This document shows, piece after piece, positions 36,067 through 47,100 of a stretch of 64,000 nucleotides of DNA. How positions within the stretch are numbered: the first letter of the stretch is position 1; each line of letters starts with the position of its first letter. Both the position numbers and the translations under genes were made by a program. A model generated the notes under the pieces. That model saw nothing but the letters and a program-made list of their open reading frames with translations. It searched no databases and was not told where the DNA came from. Source of the DNA: Hydractinia symbiolongicarpus (taxonomy: Eukaryota; Cnidaria; Hydrozoa; Anthoathecata; Hydractiniidae); contig NC_079878.1 in the NCBI RefSeq assembly GCF_029227915.1, forward strand, positions 14,508,001 to 14,572,000. Reading direction: 5' to 3'.

Positions 36067-37603
36067 CTGTTTAGTTTTTAATTCTATCTAGTTTTCCTAC
36101 CATATTTCTTTAACCAACCCGACGCTTATTATTTTTTTCAAAATTTAGAAGGCGGTCATTAAATTTGGGCGTTTAAAAGAGAGAGACGGCTATAAAATAA
36201 TTTTGTTTCCGGTGTCAATATTGTTTTTCTTAAGAGCCTCTTCTTCGTTGACTCTCCTTTGTTACCATCACCGTATTCATTGTCTTACTTTTACTTCCGC
36301 CCTAAGTTTTTATTTTTTTGTTGTTTCTTTATTTGCAGATAATTGAAACAGTTTTTTATTAAACTATAAATACTAACAAAATTCAATTTCAACATTGTTT
36401 TTAGTGTCTCCACTCTCCGTTGGAAGAATTAGAGTATCCTAAGTAGAGAAAATATGTTGTGTGGATGATCTAAAAAACAAGGGTTTCATCAGACACATAT
36501 GTCTTGTTTCTTACACACATTTTCTGCTTGTAAACTGATATTGATTTCATCAAAACTAGCTGAAAAGGCGTAAATGTTATCTATATTTTGCTTTATACAT
36601 TGTAACAACCGCCGTGACGCTTACCTAGTAACATAAATGAAAATTGTAACATCCAGTAACCGCTGGGCACTTATTTTCAAATTTAATGAATATCGTACCT
36701 CTAATGATAAGTGGCCCGTGGCGCGTATTATAGGGAGTGCTTAAAAAAAGTGGGGTGGGCGTCATTAGATAAAATTGTGGCAAGTAGGGGCAATAAAAAG
36801 AGAAGGTTGGCTTTCTCCTCACATTTATTTCGACGGTTTTTCAATATGTTTTTATAGTGATAATTATACAGTACACTGTGTGTACTTTATAATATATACT
36901 TACAGCAAAAACCCTATAGAAAAGCTTTTTTATTATCAGCTGTATGTTTAATATGAATACGGAGATCACTTCTGTTAAATATGAACGAAAGGTTTGCAGC
37001 AGTTAAAACCCGATATCAGCTGGATGAATACAAGCCTGTTGATTTTTAGGCTGACCGCTAGTTTTTGTCTGCTCAAAATCATTGCACGCATGTTTATTTC
37101 GGAGCTATAATATGTAAATATATTTGATATAATAATACACAACGTTTTAAAATTATCTTCAAAACCTGCTCCTAGACTGTTTAACCTGGTACAGTTTAAG
37201 AACAGCAGCTGGCGATTTTTCTCACAAAGTTAAAACGGCAAGGCAAGGATAAAAATGCAAAAACGAAGATATAGTTTACCCATAAAGATGTTATCTTAGT
37301 ACAACAGCATTAACTTGTAAAAATGACTGAGCATTCTTATGCCAAGTGTTAAAATATTTTTTAACATGTTCGCCCTGAGTCAATTTAGGACTTTGTCCAA
37401 CACATATAATACGCATTTGATATATGTAGATTTTTTTTAAAAGTTTTTGTTAGGTCGCGCGACGTTAACATTTACAATTCATATTAACTTTTTTGAGTCT
37501 ATTAAATCCTAGTCATATTGTTGACATCAAATATTGGTACATCTATTTGATACCAAACTACTTTAAGAATACCAAACCAAAACAATTAATTATATTTTAA
37601 AAT
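36067..37603. other. Intergenic DNA between convergent PLP and SLC22 genes
   Basis: 36221-36388 is the source, or the counterpart, of the inverted copy at 33458-33613. No other gene or repeat was recognised. The two genes face each other across this gap. Confidence 0.5.
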
Positions 37604-37649
37604 AATAAGAAAAGGGTTGCTGAGATGTCACTTGTATGTACAGAAGGAT

Positions 37650-39167
37650 TTATTCTTTTGCCTGCGCCATGTTTTCCATACCAATTTCCGTGGAGGTTAC
37701 TTTACCGTCTACGTTTTCGCTCTCACACGTCGCCATACCTTTGGTTTCTGGTAAAAGAAACAAAAAGACCACTCCAAGTAAACCTAGTGTTCCCATGACA
37801 GCAAATGGAACGGCTTCGTGGAGAACTTTTAATCCTTTCGCAATCCAAGGTGACGAGGCAGCTCCTATTCGACTTGTTACTTGCAGAAACCCCATTCCCT
37901 CTGCTCGAATATTTGTAGGGTAAATCTCCACCGACCACGTATAAATACCGTTAAAACTCGATGTGATAAAAAACTTGCCAATTAGACCTAAAACGATTCG
38001 AGCAATATGTCCTCCTCCATCACTAGGTACGAATGCAACGATAACGCAAGTTGTACTCGCAATAATTAGGGAATAAATGACAGTTTTTTTTCGTCCGAAC
38101 TTTCCACAACTGTACACACAAAACAACGTAGCAGGGAACTCGATGGCACTCAGCAACACATAATTAGCATAAATAGAACCACCTAAATCGTCTGCTGCTA
38201 ACGATAAACCATAGTATACCATTCCATTCACAAGCCAAGCATAACCTTGCACAAGTGTTTGAATTGCTATCTTTCGATGTACAAACAGATCAAGAGGACT
38301 GGCATGATGTGAGATATCATTACTACTTCTCCGTTCAACCTGTACACCTTCAGGAATTTCTTTCTTGTTCCACCTTGCAATACGACGAAAACACTCGGCC
38401 ACTTGTTCATCTTTACCGTTTAATCTTTGCCATCGAACGGATTCAGGTACAAATTTGTAGAACAACAAGACAAATATGTAGGGAGCAGTACATGCTATGA
38501 AGAGATACTTCCACTGTCGAATAAAGTAAGCTTGAAGACCAAGCGCACACAAGGCAAGTGTGAAGCAAAACCAAATGAGATTTCCTGCAATCGGGCGGTA
38601 CTTGCTGCCAACGACTTCGTTAATCAAAACAAATTCTTGCACGGAAGTTCCTGGTGTGAAAAAACCCACTATGAATCTTGCGACAACAAAAATGTAAATA
38701 TTTGGTAAAAAGGACGTGATTAAGCCACCGATAATAATAACGAAAATTGATGGGAAGATTATACTTTTTCTTCCGGTTTTATCTGCAAAATATCCTAAGA
38801 CTATAGCGCCAATTCCCCAACTTAAAAAGAAAATCGAAGAAGTTAAATGGATTTGCCATTCTTTGCCACAAATAATATCAAACTCTGTCACAATGGAATA
38901 ATCTTTTGGTTTTGTATATTCCCATGAACTTCGTTGCATGTCGCATCGTGAAGTGTTTTTGCTATTTAAGGTACCGTTGTATGGACACTCTGTACCATTA
39001 ACACATTGCCAATCAGGATTTAATGCTGCAAAGTACATAATCAACACCTGATATGACTGTGGGAATACCATCACGCAGAACATTGCATCCAACAACCATT
39101 GAAACAAACCAAATTCTCCCACGTGGGTGAGCATTTCGTCAATACTGATGTAATTGATTGTTGCCAT
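37650..39167 (-). CDS. SLC22-type organic ion transporter (major facilitator)
   Basis: A single-exon frame of 505 residues from the ATG at 39167-39165. It has the SLC22 layout: one membrane helix, then a large extracellular loop (about residues 45-105) with Cys and N-glycosylation sites (NGT, NGT, NTS). Then come eleven helices with the MFS motif FADKTGRKSI (about 137-146), the PESVRW signature after helix 6, YYGLSL in helix 7, a second GKFGRKK loop, and FLLPETKG after helix 12. The family carries organic cations, carnitine or anions across the plasma membrane; substrate cannot be told. A strong acceptor (TTTTTCTTCTTTAG) ends 18 nt before the ATG. The stop codon lies inside an AATAAA. Its last 16 codons and 3' flank recur, fused to the PLP pseudogene, at 34234-34332. 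Confidence 0.94.
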   Translation of the reverse strand: MATINYISIDEMLTHVGEFGLFQWLLDAMFCVMVFPQSYQVLIMYFAALNPDWQCVNGTECPYNGTLNSKNTSRCDMQRSSWEYTKPKDYSIVTEFDIICGKEWQIHLTSSIFFLSWGIGAIVLGYFADKTGRKSIIFPSIFVIIIGGLITSFLPNIYIFVVARFIVGFFTPGTSVQEFVLINEVVGSKYRPIAGNLIWFCFTLALCALGLQAYFIRQWKYLFIACTAPYIFVLLFYKFVPESVRWQRLNGKDEQVAECFRRIARWNKKEIPEGVQVERRSSNDISHHASPLDLFVHRKIAIQTLVQGYAWLVNGMVYYGLSLAADDLGGSIYANYVLLSAIEFPATLFCVYSCGKFGRKKTVIYSLIIASTTCVIVAFVPSDGGGHIARIVLGLIGKFFITSSFNGIYTWSVEIYPTNIRAEGMGFLQVTSRIGAASSPWIAKGLKVLHEAVPFAVMGTLGLLGVVFLFLLPETKGMATCESENVDGKVTSTEIGMENMAQAKE

Positions 39168-39504
39168 ATTTTGTTGATTTATTTGCTAAAGAAGAAAAAC
39201 AATTCATTGATGAGAAGAACGAGAAAAGATCATTTAGCTAATAACATAGGATTATCCGTGTACATTGCAGAACGTAAGGAACTGACTGAATCGACAGGTA
39301 CGATATTTGTAGATAAAATAATATAAAAGTGATAAATAGGCTTTTTCTTTTTTACTCGAACGTATTTTTTTGTAAGAACACTCAACTTGAAGAAAGCCAA
39401 AGGTTCTTAACTTTTTTATTTGAAGCCTTACAATGTTCTTAAATTGTTCTTAGTTTACCTCATGTCATTTTTTTAAGTTTAAAGAAGCATTTTAGTAAAT
39501 ATTC

Positions 39505-39758
39505 TTAATATTTTTCAAAGTTTTGAACTGCCGAAGGGTATATGTTCGTTCTTGTATAGTTTGTCCTCATATACAAAAACTCTTCAGTTCGTGATAGAAC
39601 TGTTATCAATGAGGGTCCTGAAAAGGGGTTCGTAGTATATTTAAAGCTCCCATTTAAACTACGGAAGGCACTTTTAGAATCTCTGACATAACTCGGCCGG
39701 GGCTTAAACCCAAGAACTTCCGCACTAAAGGCGATCGCTCTACCACAAGGCTGCATTT
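39505..39758 (-). repeat. tRNA-derived SINE (minus strand)
   Basis: On the minus strand the head reads GCCTTGTGGTAGAGCGATCG (box A, about 39735-39747), and GGGTTTAAGCC (box B, 39701-39711) follows at tRNA-like spacing. The body continues towards about 39505. The head is close to the copy at 15766. The 3' end is not defined. Confidence 0.6.
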
Positions 39759-40355
39759 CTATTTCGAATTTCTTCCACTGTAAATACTTATCCAGTCCCT
39801 CGAGATAAGAAGAGAGTTAACTATACATAAAAATAGCGTTGTATTATCAAATGATTTTTATTTTGTTAGAACTGAGTCGTGTACGATTTACTGGCAAGAG
39901 ATACAGCTTAAAATTAAAACATGACACATTATAACAACATTGTATTTCAAAATTCACTACTTGATTTATGAATATAAAGCTACGACTGCCAATAATAACA
40001 CATACAGACAGCACATATAGTTGTTTCAGAGTAGCATCCAGCGCTTTGTTAAAGTAATTTGAAGAGATCATCAAACTTTTGTATTATAAGGTATTAAATT
40101 AAAAAGCCTAAGAATGTCCAGCCTCCTCTTCTTTTTATTACATATTATATATTTTAAAACAATTTTCCAATGTGACCTGGTAAATAATTTTCTCTATGAT
40201 AACAACAACAATGTCAACAAACTTTGAACCGTTTCGCATGTGAATATGTTATGTAAACACTGAAACAAAATACACCTTCAGAAGCACTTGTATACACTAC
40301 GCTAGATCTTTTATAGACTTGGCATTGTCGAAAAACAAAACAGTAAAAAAAATTT

Positions 40356-40554
40356 AATCACAAAAATATTGTAACCTTGTTTAACAGAAGATTTATATTC
40401 GTCCTTGTCATAAACCAGTATTATCACTTTTTTCTATTTATCCTATGAACAGTTTTTTTTATAAATAATTTCTTACGTCGGAACGTTGAATTTCTTCCCA
40501 CCTTGACAAGCACCTCTGGAAATCAGAGTTCGATTGGTAGTGTTCACATGTTAA
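40356..40554 (+). repeat. Short dispersed repeat split by the MITE (left part)
   Basis: About 200 bp is almost identical to 41790-41987. Shared phrases include ATTTATATTCGTCCTTGTCA, CGTCGGAACGTTGAATTTC and GATTGGTAGTGTTCACATG. In this copy the sequence is interrupted at TTAA (40551-40554) by the element at 40555-41304. It resumes with ATTGGAAGAAAA at 41309. Confidence 0.88.
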
Positions 40555-41304
40555 CCCTATTCGGTCCGGGGTTTTTCGAACATACTATGACCGGGGGGGG
40601 CGGATTCCGCCCCCCTCCCCTCAATAACTGTTCATAGGATTGTTCAAATTGAATCAAACTTGGCACACTTATAGTACGTCATAAAAGGAACAAAATGGCG
40701 GCAATAAATTTTTGCTTGCGTAAGCACATTTTCTTTGACGTCATCAGAAGCTTGAAAATTGTTAAAAATGCCACTATCTGCTTAAAATATAATTACTTTT
40801 GTTCTAGAGCGAATTTTTACATTCTGTTTGAAGTTTCTGAAAGCTAAATAAAATATTTTTAACATATCTTCCGGTTTTTACATGGATCGGATAAAAAATT
40901 GCCAAAAATTGCCCGAAAATCCGTTTTTTCCGATTTTCGGGTAAAATCCGACAAAATCGGGAAATCGGATTAGTCATGTGTCAAAAATATTCAAAATGAT
41001 TCTTCTTGATGAAACAAAGTTGTGTTGCAAGATTCAAGTTCTAAGGATAATCCTAACAGGAGTTATTATATTTTCCCATTATAAGGATTTCATAGAGATT
41101 TTAGGGGTAGTTTCGAGTAATGGCCAATATCAAAGCCTCTGAAAGGTATGGGACCTAAATATTTAGCTTGCAAGTGTCTCATAGATAAATGTTGAAACTC
41201 AGTAAGTATCATAGCAAATTAAAAAAGCAATCAGGATATATAAAAAAAAACCGTCAGGGGGGGCGGAATCCGCCCCCCCCCCCCCCCCCCCGGACCGAAT
41301 AGGG
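40555..41304 (+). mobile_element. piggyBac-type non-autonomous element (MITE), 750 bp
   Basis: Perfect terminal inverted repeats CCCTATTCGGTCCGGGG lie at both ends. They are flanked by TTAA target-site duplications at 40551-40554 and 41305-41308, the hallmark of piggyBac insertions, whose ends also begin CCC. Inside each TIR stands a GC-rich hairpin (GGGGGGCGGA and its complement TCCGCCCCCC). The interior has no transposase frame. The 41790-42001 repeat copy preserves the uninterrupted site, proving insertion at TTAA. Diverged relatives lie at 21345-21750 (+) and about 42720-43020 (-). Confidence 0.93.
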
Positions 41305-41789
41305 TTAAATTGGAAGAAAAGGTGGCTATTAATAGCTAGCTAGCTATAGTCAGATATTCCTAGCGTTTCTTCCGTCCTAACTTGCCACTTTCCACAAATT
41401 TTCTAAACTTTCTCTATTAAGAAGTTGTGAAATGTGCCATTACCAGCTTGTAACAAATCAGTTCTCATAAAATGCTCAAATATTTTATACGAAAATGCTT
41501 TTATACACAAAAAATATACCTCGAACCTTTTAATACCGAATTGTGGTAAAGTTTTAGATTTCTCTAGAAGCCTATTTGATAATGGTATGCAAAATTATAC
41601 AAGCAAACTGTATTACGAAAAATGATTTCATTAGTCGGTAAGAAAATAAATCTATCTGCATATCTCTGCTTTCTGAAATCTATAATCTATGCTTTCTAGA
41701 TATGGAATCTCATTTGACATTGCGGTAGATTGCGGGAAAGAAACTCGGTAAAAACTAGGTAGAGCATTCTTAGCAGTTTTACTGAATTT

Positions 41790-42001
41790 TTTTCACAAAA
41801 TTATAATAACCTTAATTAAAAGAAGATTTATATTCGTCCTTGTCATAAACCAGTATTATCACTTTCTTATATTTATCCTATGAACAGTTTTTTATAAATA
41901 ATTTCTTACGTCGGAACGTTGAATTTCTTCCCACTTTGACAAGCACCTCTGGAAATCTCAGTTCGATTGGTAGTGTTCACATGTTAAATTGGAAGAAAAT
42001 G
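41790..42001 (+). repeat. Uninterrupted copy of the MITE target repeat (empty site)
   Basis: This matches the left flank (40356-40554) joined directly to the right flank (41305-41320) of the MITE. It reads GTTCACATGTTAAATTGGAA with a single TTAA at 41984-41987. Confidence 0.9.
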
Positions 42002-42719
42002 AATGTTTGTTTTTATTAAAAACAATGTTTGAGATGTTGCTAGGAAACAAAACGCTTAGTTTTTTCAACAGCACTAAGGTTTGCAAATGTTGTAAAAGGT
42101 ATTTTTTCGACGTTTAGAATAGTGTAAACTTTTAAAGTCATTTAAAAAAAGGTTAACAACAAAAAACGAACGAAAAAAAATGTTAACATAAAAAATTAAT
42201 CCATAAAATTTTTCTTAGTAACTAAGAAAATCTCGTTTTTTTCTTTTTCTTATTTTTTTACCACTAATATATGTACCTCTAAAAAAGCAAATTAGCGTGC
42301 AGCAGAATAAACAGAATTTTAATCGTGTTCATAATAAATTTTCTACTTTGTAGAATACTTTAGGTATGCAAATATTTATCGTACAGCTTCATTTTATTGT
42401 TTTAATAAACAAAGAATAATTAAAAAATAGTGGAATTAACTACATCAATAAGAATCGGTCAAAATTAAATTCGCTTTGATATTAGCTAAAAACATTTGTA
42501 AGACAACCACAAACTGTTGGTGAAGTCCGATAAATTCAAGAGTAATTTATGACAAAAAACATTATTTTTTTATAACCACTCAATTTTTATTACACCAAAG
42601 TTTCTAAGATATTGCTAAGCGTAATATTCTGATTTCAACTATGCACTTGCTATTTTTGCATTCCAATGATAATATTTAGTAGAAGAAAAAATATTTTCAT
42701 TTTTTAAACCTTAAATTTA

Positions 42720-43020
42720 CTGAAGGGAGGGGTTGGGCGGAATACACTCCCCCCTCGCGGGTTTTTTTAGGATCCCTTTTTTAGTATGCTGCAAGGTTAT
42801 GGTACTTTCGGAGTTTTTATAATTATTTATTAGGAACCTGCGTGCGAAAGTCTCATAACTCTCAGAGTCCTAAATATTAGCCATTACTCGAAACTACTAC
42901 TATTATTATTATTGTTTTATTAGGCACATTTTCAAAATTTATTTCTGCCCTTGTTTTTATGACATACTATAAGTGTGTAAAGTTTGACGCCATTTGAAAG
43001 AGTGTAAGCAAAAGTTGTGC
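42720..43020 (-). repeat. Diverged minus-strand relative of the piggyBac-type MITE
   Basis: The minus strand carries phrases of the element interior, among them CAAACTTTACACACTTATAG, TATGTCATAAAA and GTAGTTTCGAGTAATGGC. GC-rich blocks like the element ends lie near 42725-42760. TIRs are not intact. Confidence 0.6.
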
Positions 43021-44199
43021 TAAACCCCTCTTTATTTAAGGTTGAAATTTAATGAATATGAGCACCTAAGTCCAGAAACAACAACCTTACGTATCAATGA
43101 TTTTTTATACATTTACTAGTCCTGGTAGTACATGTGTCTAATAATAAAAAACAACTGTTCAAAAAATACACAATTACAACGCTCCTCACCCTCAATTGTG
43201 CTTCATCGTTAGGGGCAGTTTAGTTTTTTCGAAGTTATTTTTTACCACTTAAGAGAAAACTAAATCATCCACTGTATTTATCATTGGTCATCTTGTTGAT
43301 GTTGTTTTTATAGATCCCTTTTACAACAGAAGCTACCATGTTGTTTTACCGTCAAGGCGGAGAATTTATGCTTGGCAGCGCTATGAATTATAGGATAAGC
43401 CAGTATTTCGTTCACATAATAATAATAATTAATTGCACAACGGTCGACAGATATTTTGCCCATGGTACAGATTTCGCTTATTTTGAAAAAAGGGTATTGT
43501 AAGTAGCAATTTGACGAAGAGCTAAGATCATCACTGGATTTTTTTAATAAGAAATAAGCCAAAACTCAAAATCATCAGAAACTCCATTACAGTACACATA
43601 AAAACACCCTCAATGAACTATTTAAATTGCAATACCTTATCAAGCAAAAGAGCTTCGAGACGAAATATACTCTCGTATTGCATTTTGCTTTCATGGTAAG
43701 GTATCTGATTCTATAAAAACTACATACAGGGAGCGATCAATATATATATACATCAAAAATATAACCGACTTAAAATCATAAAAAAATTAACAGAAAAACC
43801 TAAAACAGAAAAATAACCGTTTAAACATAACAGTATGTAAATATTTTGTTTGGTGAATAGTGTACCTATATAGCAGTAGTCAAAAACAAAATCTCTGCAA
43901 TGGGATTTTCTTTTGCAAAGAAAATCGCAGGCTTATCAAATCGTAGGAAACAACGGCAGGTTCGTCAGACTTTAATTAACTTATAGAAAAAAAAAATATA
44001 CTGAACTCAAGTTCCATGTATGTTCACCCCGTAAAAAAGATTTTAAAAAAAATAGCGCGGTATAATAAAGCCACATTTGTTAAATAGTCATCCCCATATG
44101 AAAACATGGCAAACAATGATTCATAAAATGCTGACGACGAGCGTTCAGATTGTCACCTATTATCGTCACCTTATTTCATCAGTCGTTTTTAAATCACAT
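43021..44199. other. Intergenic DNA downstream of the kinase gene
   Basis: Nothing recognisable was seen apart from short AT-rich simple sequence. It probably includes the 3' UTR of the kinase gene next to 44200. Confidence 0.4.
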
Positions 44200-47100
44200 T
44201 TACTTTTTGTTTTTTCGATAAATGTCTCCCGTCTGGAAGGCCGCAATCCTGTTACTAACGCTACCGACTTTAGGTGCTCCTCTTCGATCAAAACTGGGTG
44301 AGGACTTGGATGATCTTGTCCCTAATTTTGATATAGCTTCATTAGCAATGCCATTGACGAATACTTTTTCAGTCCTTTTAATATTTATACCCTCATTCTT
44401 GTTGTTTTTGATGTTGTCATTGTTGTTGTTGTTGTTGTTGTTGTTATTGTTATTGTTATCATCATTGGAAATAATTAAGTCAGTCTCTCCATTTTCTTTA
44501 TGTGAAAAGTTTCTAGATTCATCAATACTGCCTTTTACTTTACCTTCTTCCTGTTTTTCTTTTCTTTCATCTTCTTTTCGCTTCCGTTCTTCCTGACGAC
44601 GTTTTCGTTCCTCCTCACGCTTTTGTTTTCTCTCGTCTTCTGCTTCTTTTCGTTTCTGACGTTCTTCTTCTAACTTTTTCTTTCTTTCTTTCTCGCGTTC
44701 TTCCCTTTCCTTTTCCCTTCTTTCAATTTCTTCTTTTCTTATTCTTTCCCTCTCGACAGCAGCTTCTTCTTTTTTTGATTTCTCCATTTCTTGTTCTCGT
44801 TTTCGCTTTTCTTCTTTCTTTCTTTGTTCTTCTTCTTCTCTTTCCCTTTCAGCATTCTCTTTCTCCAATTGATCTTTTTTTCTTTCTTCTGGTTCTACTT
44901 TCTTTATTTCTTCTTCCTGTTGCTTCACTTCTTCATCCCGTTTCGAATTTTGTTCTTGATCATTCTCTTGCAAATCTGAAGCCTTCTGTTTGACTTGTTC
45001 TTCTTTTTCTTTTTTTTCTTCAAGAGATTGTTGCATTTTCACTTTCTCAAGAAAGCCTCCTTTACCAAGCCCATGTGCTCCTGATTTTTTCCCAAACAAA
45101 CTTAAGCCACCTGCTAATCGGCTTACAGCTTTAATAGTATTCATTGTACGCTACAAAACAAACAAAAAAGCATTATTTATTTCACCAAGATAATCTAAGT
45201 TTTCAGCAGTGCTGAAAACGATAGAATTCCTAGCGCATTAAAAGGTGCCATTGTTACGCATCCAGTGAACGGAAAGTGAGCAGAATGTAAATGGTAGAAC
45301 GAAAAAAGGACGTGTTGTTCTCCTCTTCATCTGCCAAAGCAGTAATTAAAGTAACTAATTCATGTGCTAAGCAGAAAGTATTAATCTGTTTTGTTGTTGC
45401 TTTCTGCAACATTCTATCATTAGTCCAATTGCAATCAACCAGTATGCAAATGTTTTAAAATGCTATACGCACCTGCCACCTTCTTCTTGCGATAAACTTC
45501 TTTAAGTTCGCAGTGTTAATCTTTTTCTCGCTTCCTCCTTTCTATGAAAGAAAACATAAAAGGATGATTTACTTACTTATAAAAAACTCCAATTTTTATC
45601 TTTAAACTATTATTTACTAGATGGCAGCCATAAAACAGCCCTTTTCCTAAACGATAAAAGTTTGCTTAACCCAACAAATATAGATAAAGATTTATCATGC
45701 GACTTTCGCGAAATCGTTTTCCAATATGAGTAGTTGATCCCTATAAAACCCCTTTAATTATAACAGATTAGTCTGTATGAAACTAAAGCAGTGAATCGTT
45801 AACAGACTGCCTGACAGTCAACGATGAAAAGATAAGTTGCCTAGATAACCCCCTTCTAATCCTAGTATGCATATGTACGCTTTGCTATTACCCCAAACCC
45901 TTAATTTTACGGATCTCTGTCCAAATTCTCAAACGAAAGTGTAAAAAATAATACCGTCAGCCAGATATGTTGTAAACTATCATCAACTGTCAACCGTCTC
46001 CTAAAATCGTAAAACAGCTAGTTATGTAATATGCGAATGTTAAGAACAACTTTTAACATTTCAAATAATTAAATACTGGATATCAAAGCTCCTTTTGCTA
46101 TTAACCTAAGTGAAACGACTAATCATTATCTTGCTATTAAGATTTCGAGATTTAAATCGTATAGTCAGAAAAAGCGTTTCGTGGGAAACGGGCTAAACTT
46201 GTCTGGCTACATTGAAGAAGTTCTTTCAGTAGCAAGAAGTAAAGAATATCTGATATTTACCCACCAATTATTTATAAACCTACTTTGGTTCAAGGATAAG
46301 CAGATCTTCGATAAATTTCTTCACTTCATCTGATAAATGTTCAAATATTTCGTCGTCGTCCTCAAAATCGTATTCACCCGATGTGACGTTCTTTAACGTT
46401 TCGCTGTCGTCATCCCCCATGAAAGGCGAGAGCCCACTCAACAGAACGTAGGTGATCACACCAATGGACCACATGTCAGCAGCCACAGTGATTGGGTTGA
46501 ATGTAATCACTTCTGGTGCTGAAATATAAGATGAAAAACATACCTAATCATATTTTGGTTTGACCTCAATTATGCTTTCTGTGATATATTATATTAATTA
46601 ATTAAGACATTTATTTTTTTTATTCTTCAATTTATTTTTTGTGTTTTCCTTTTTTTTAGCTTTGTTTATTTATTTCCAGAAATTCTAAAAAAAGTATATA
46701 CGTAATAGTAAAGGTTATGACATACCAACAAATTCTGGGGTCCCGCACATTGTACTTTCATTTTGGCCTTCTTTTAAAACTCTGGTCATTCCAAAATCGA
46801 TCAATTTGATTTCTTCATAACCTGGCTTGCCACCACCCAAACAAAGAATATTTTCTGGCTGTAGTGAAAACAGTTTATACAACTTTTCTTGCTTTTTAAG
46901 ACATGTCTTTTAAATAATCGTCAGTGAAATTCAGGAGAGCTTAGTAATACTTATTTTAAAGCATTATAGGCCAAAGCGAAAGCGAAAGCTAAAGTTATAC
47001 TTAAGTTTCTAGAACTGGCCTTATCTTATAGAACTAACTATTTTCATCCGCCTTTATAATAATGATATTTTTGAACCGCGAAAATTGATTTGTAGGAAGT

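Noticed and set aside
37650-37938. Extra small frames overlapping the SLC22 gene on both strands
   Set aside because: These are shadow frames of the transporter coding sequence.
44203-45144. Stand-alone gene for a 314-residue Glu/Lys-rich protein starting at the ATG at 45144
   Set aside because: A splice acceptor ends 6 nt before that ATG. The codons before it (Arg-Thr) continue the MLCK-type calmodulin-binding helix from the exon at 45473-45541, in phase. It is the last exon of the kinase gene.
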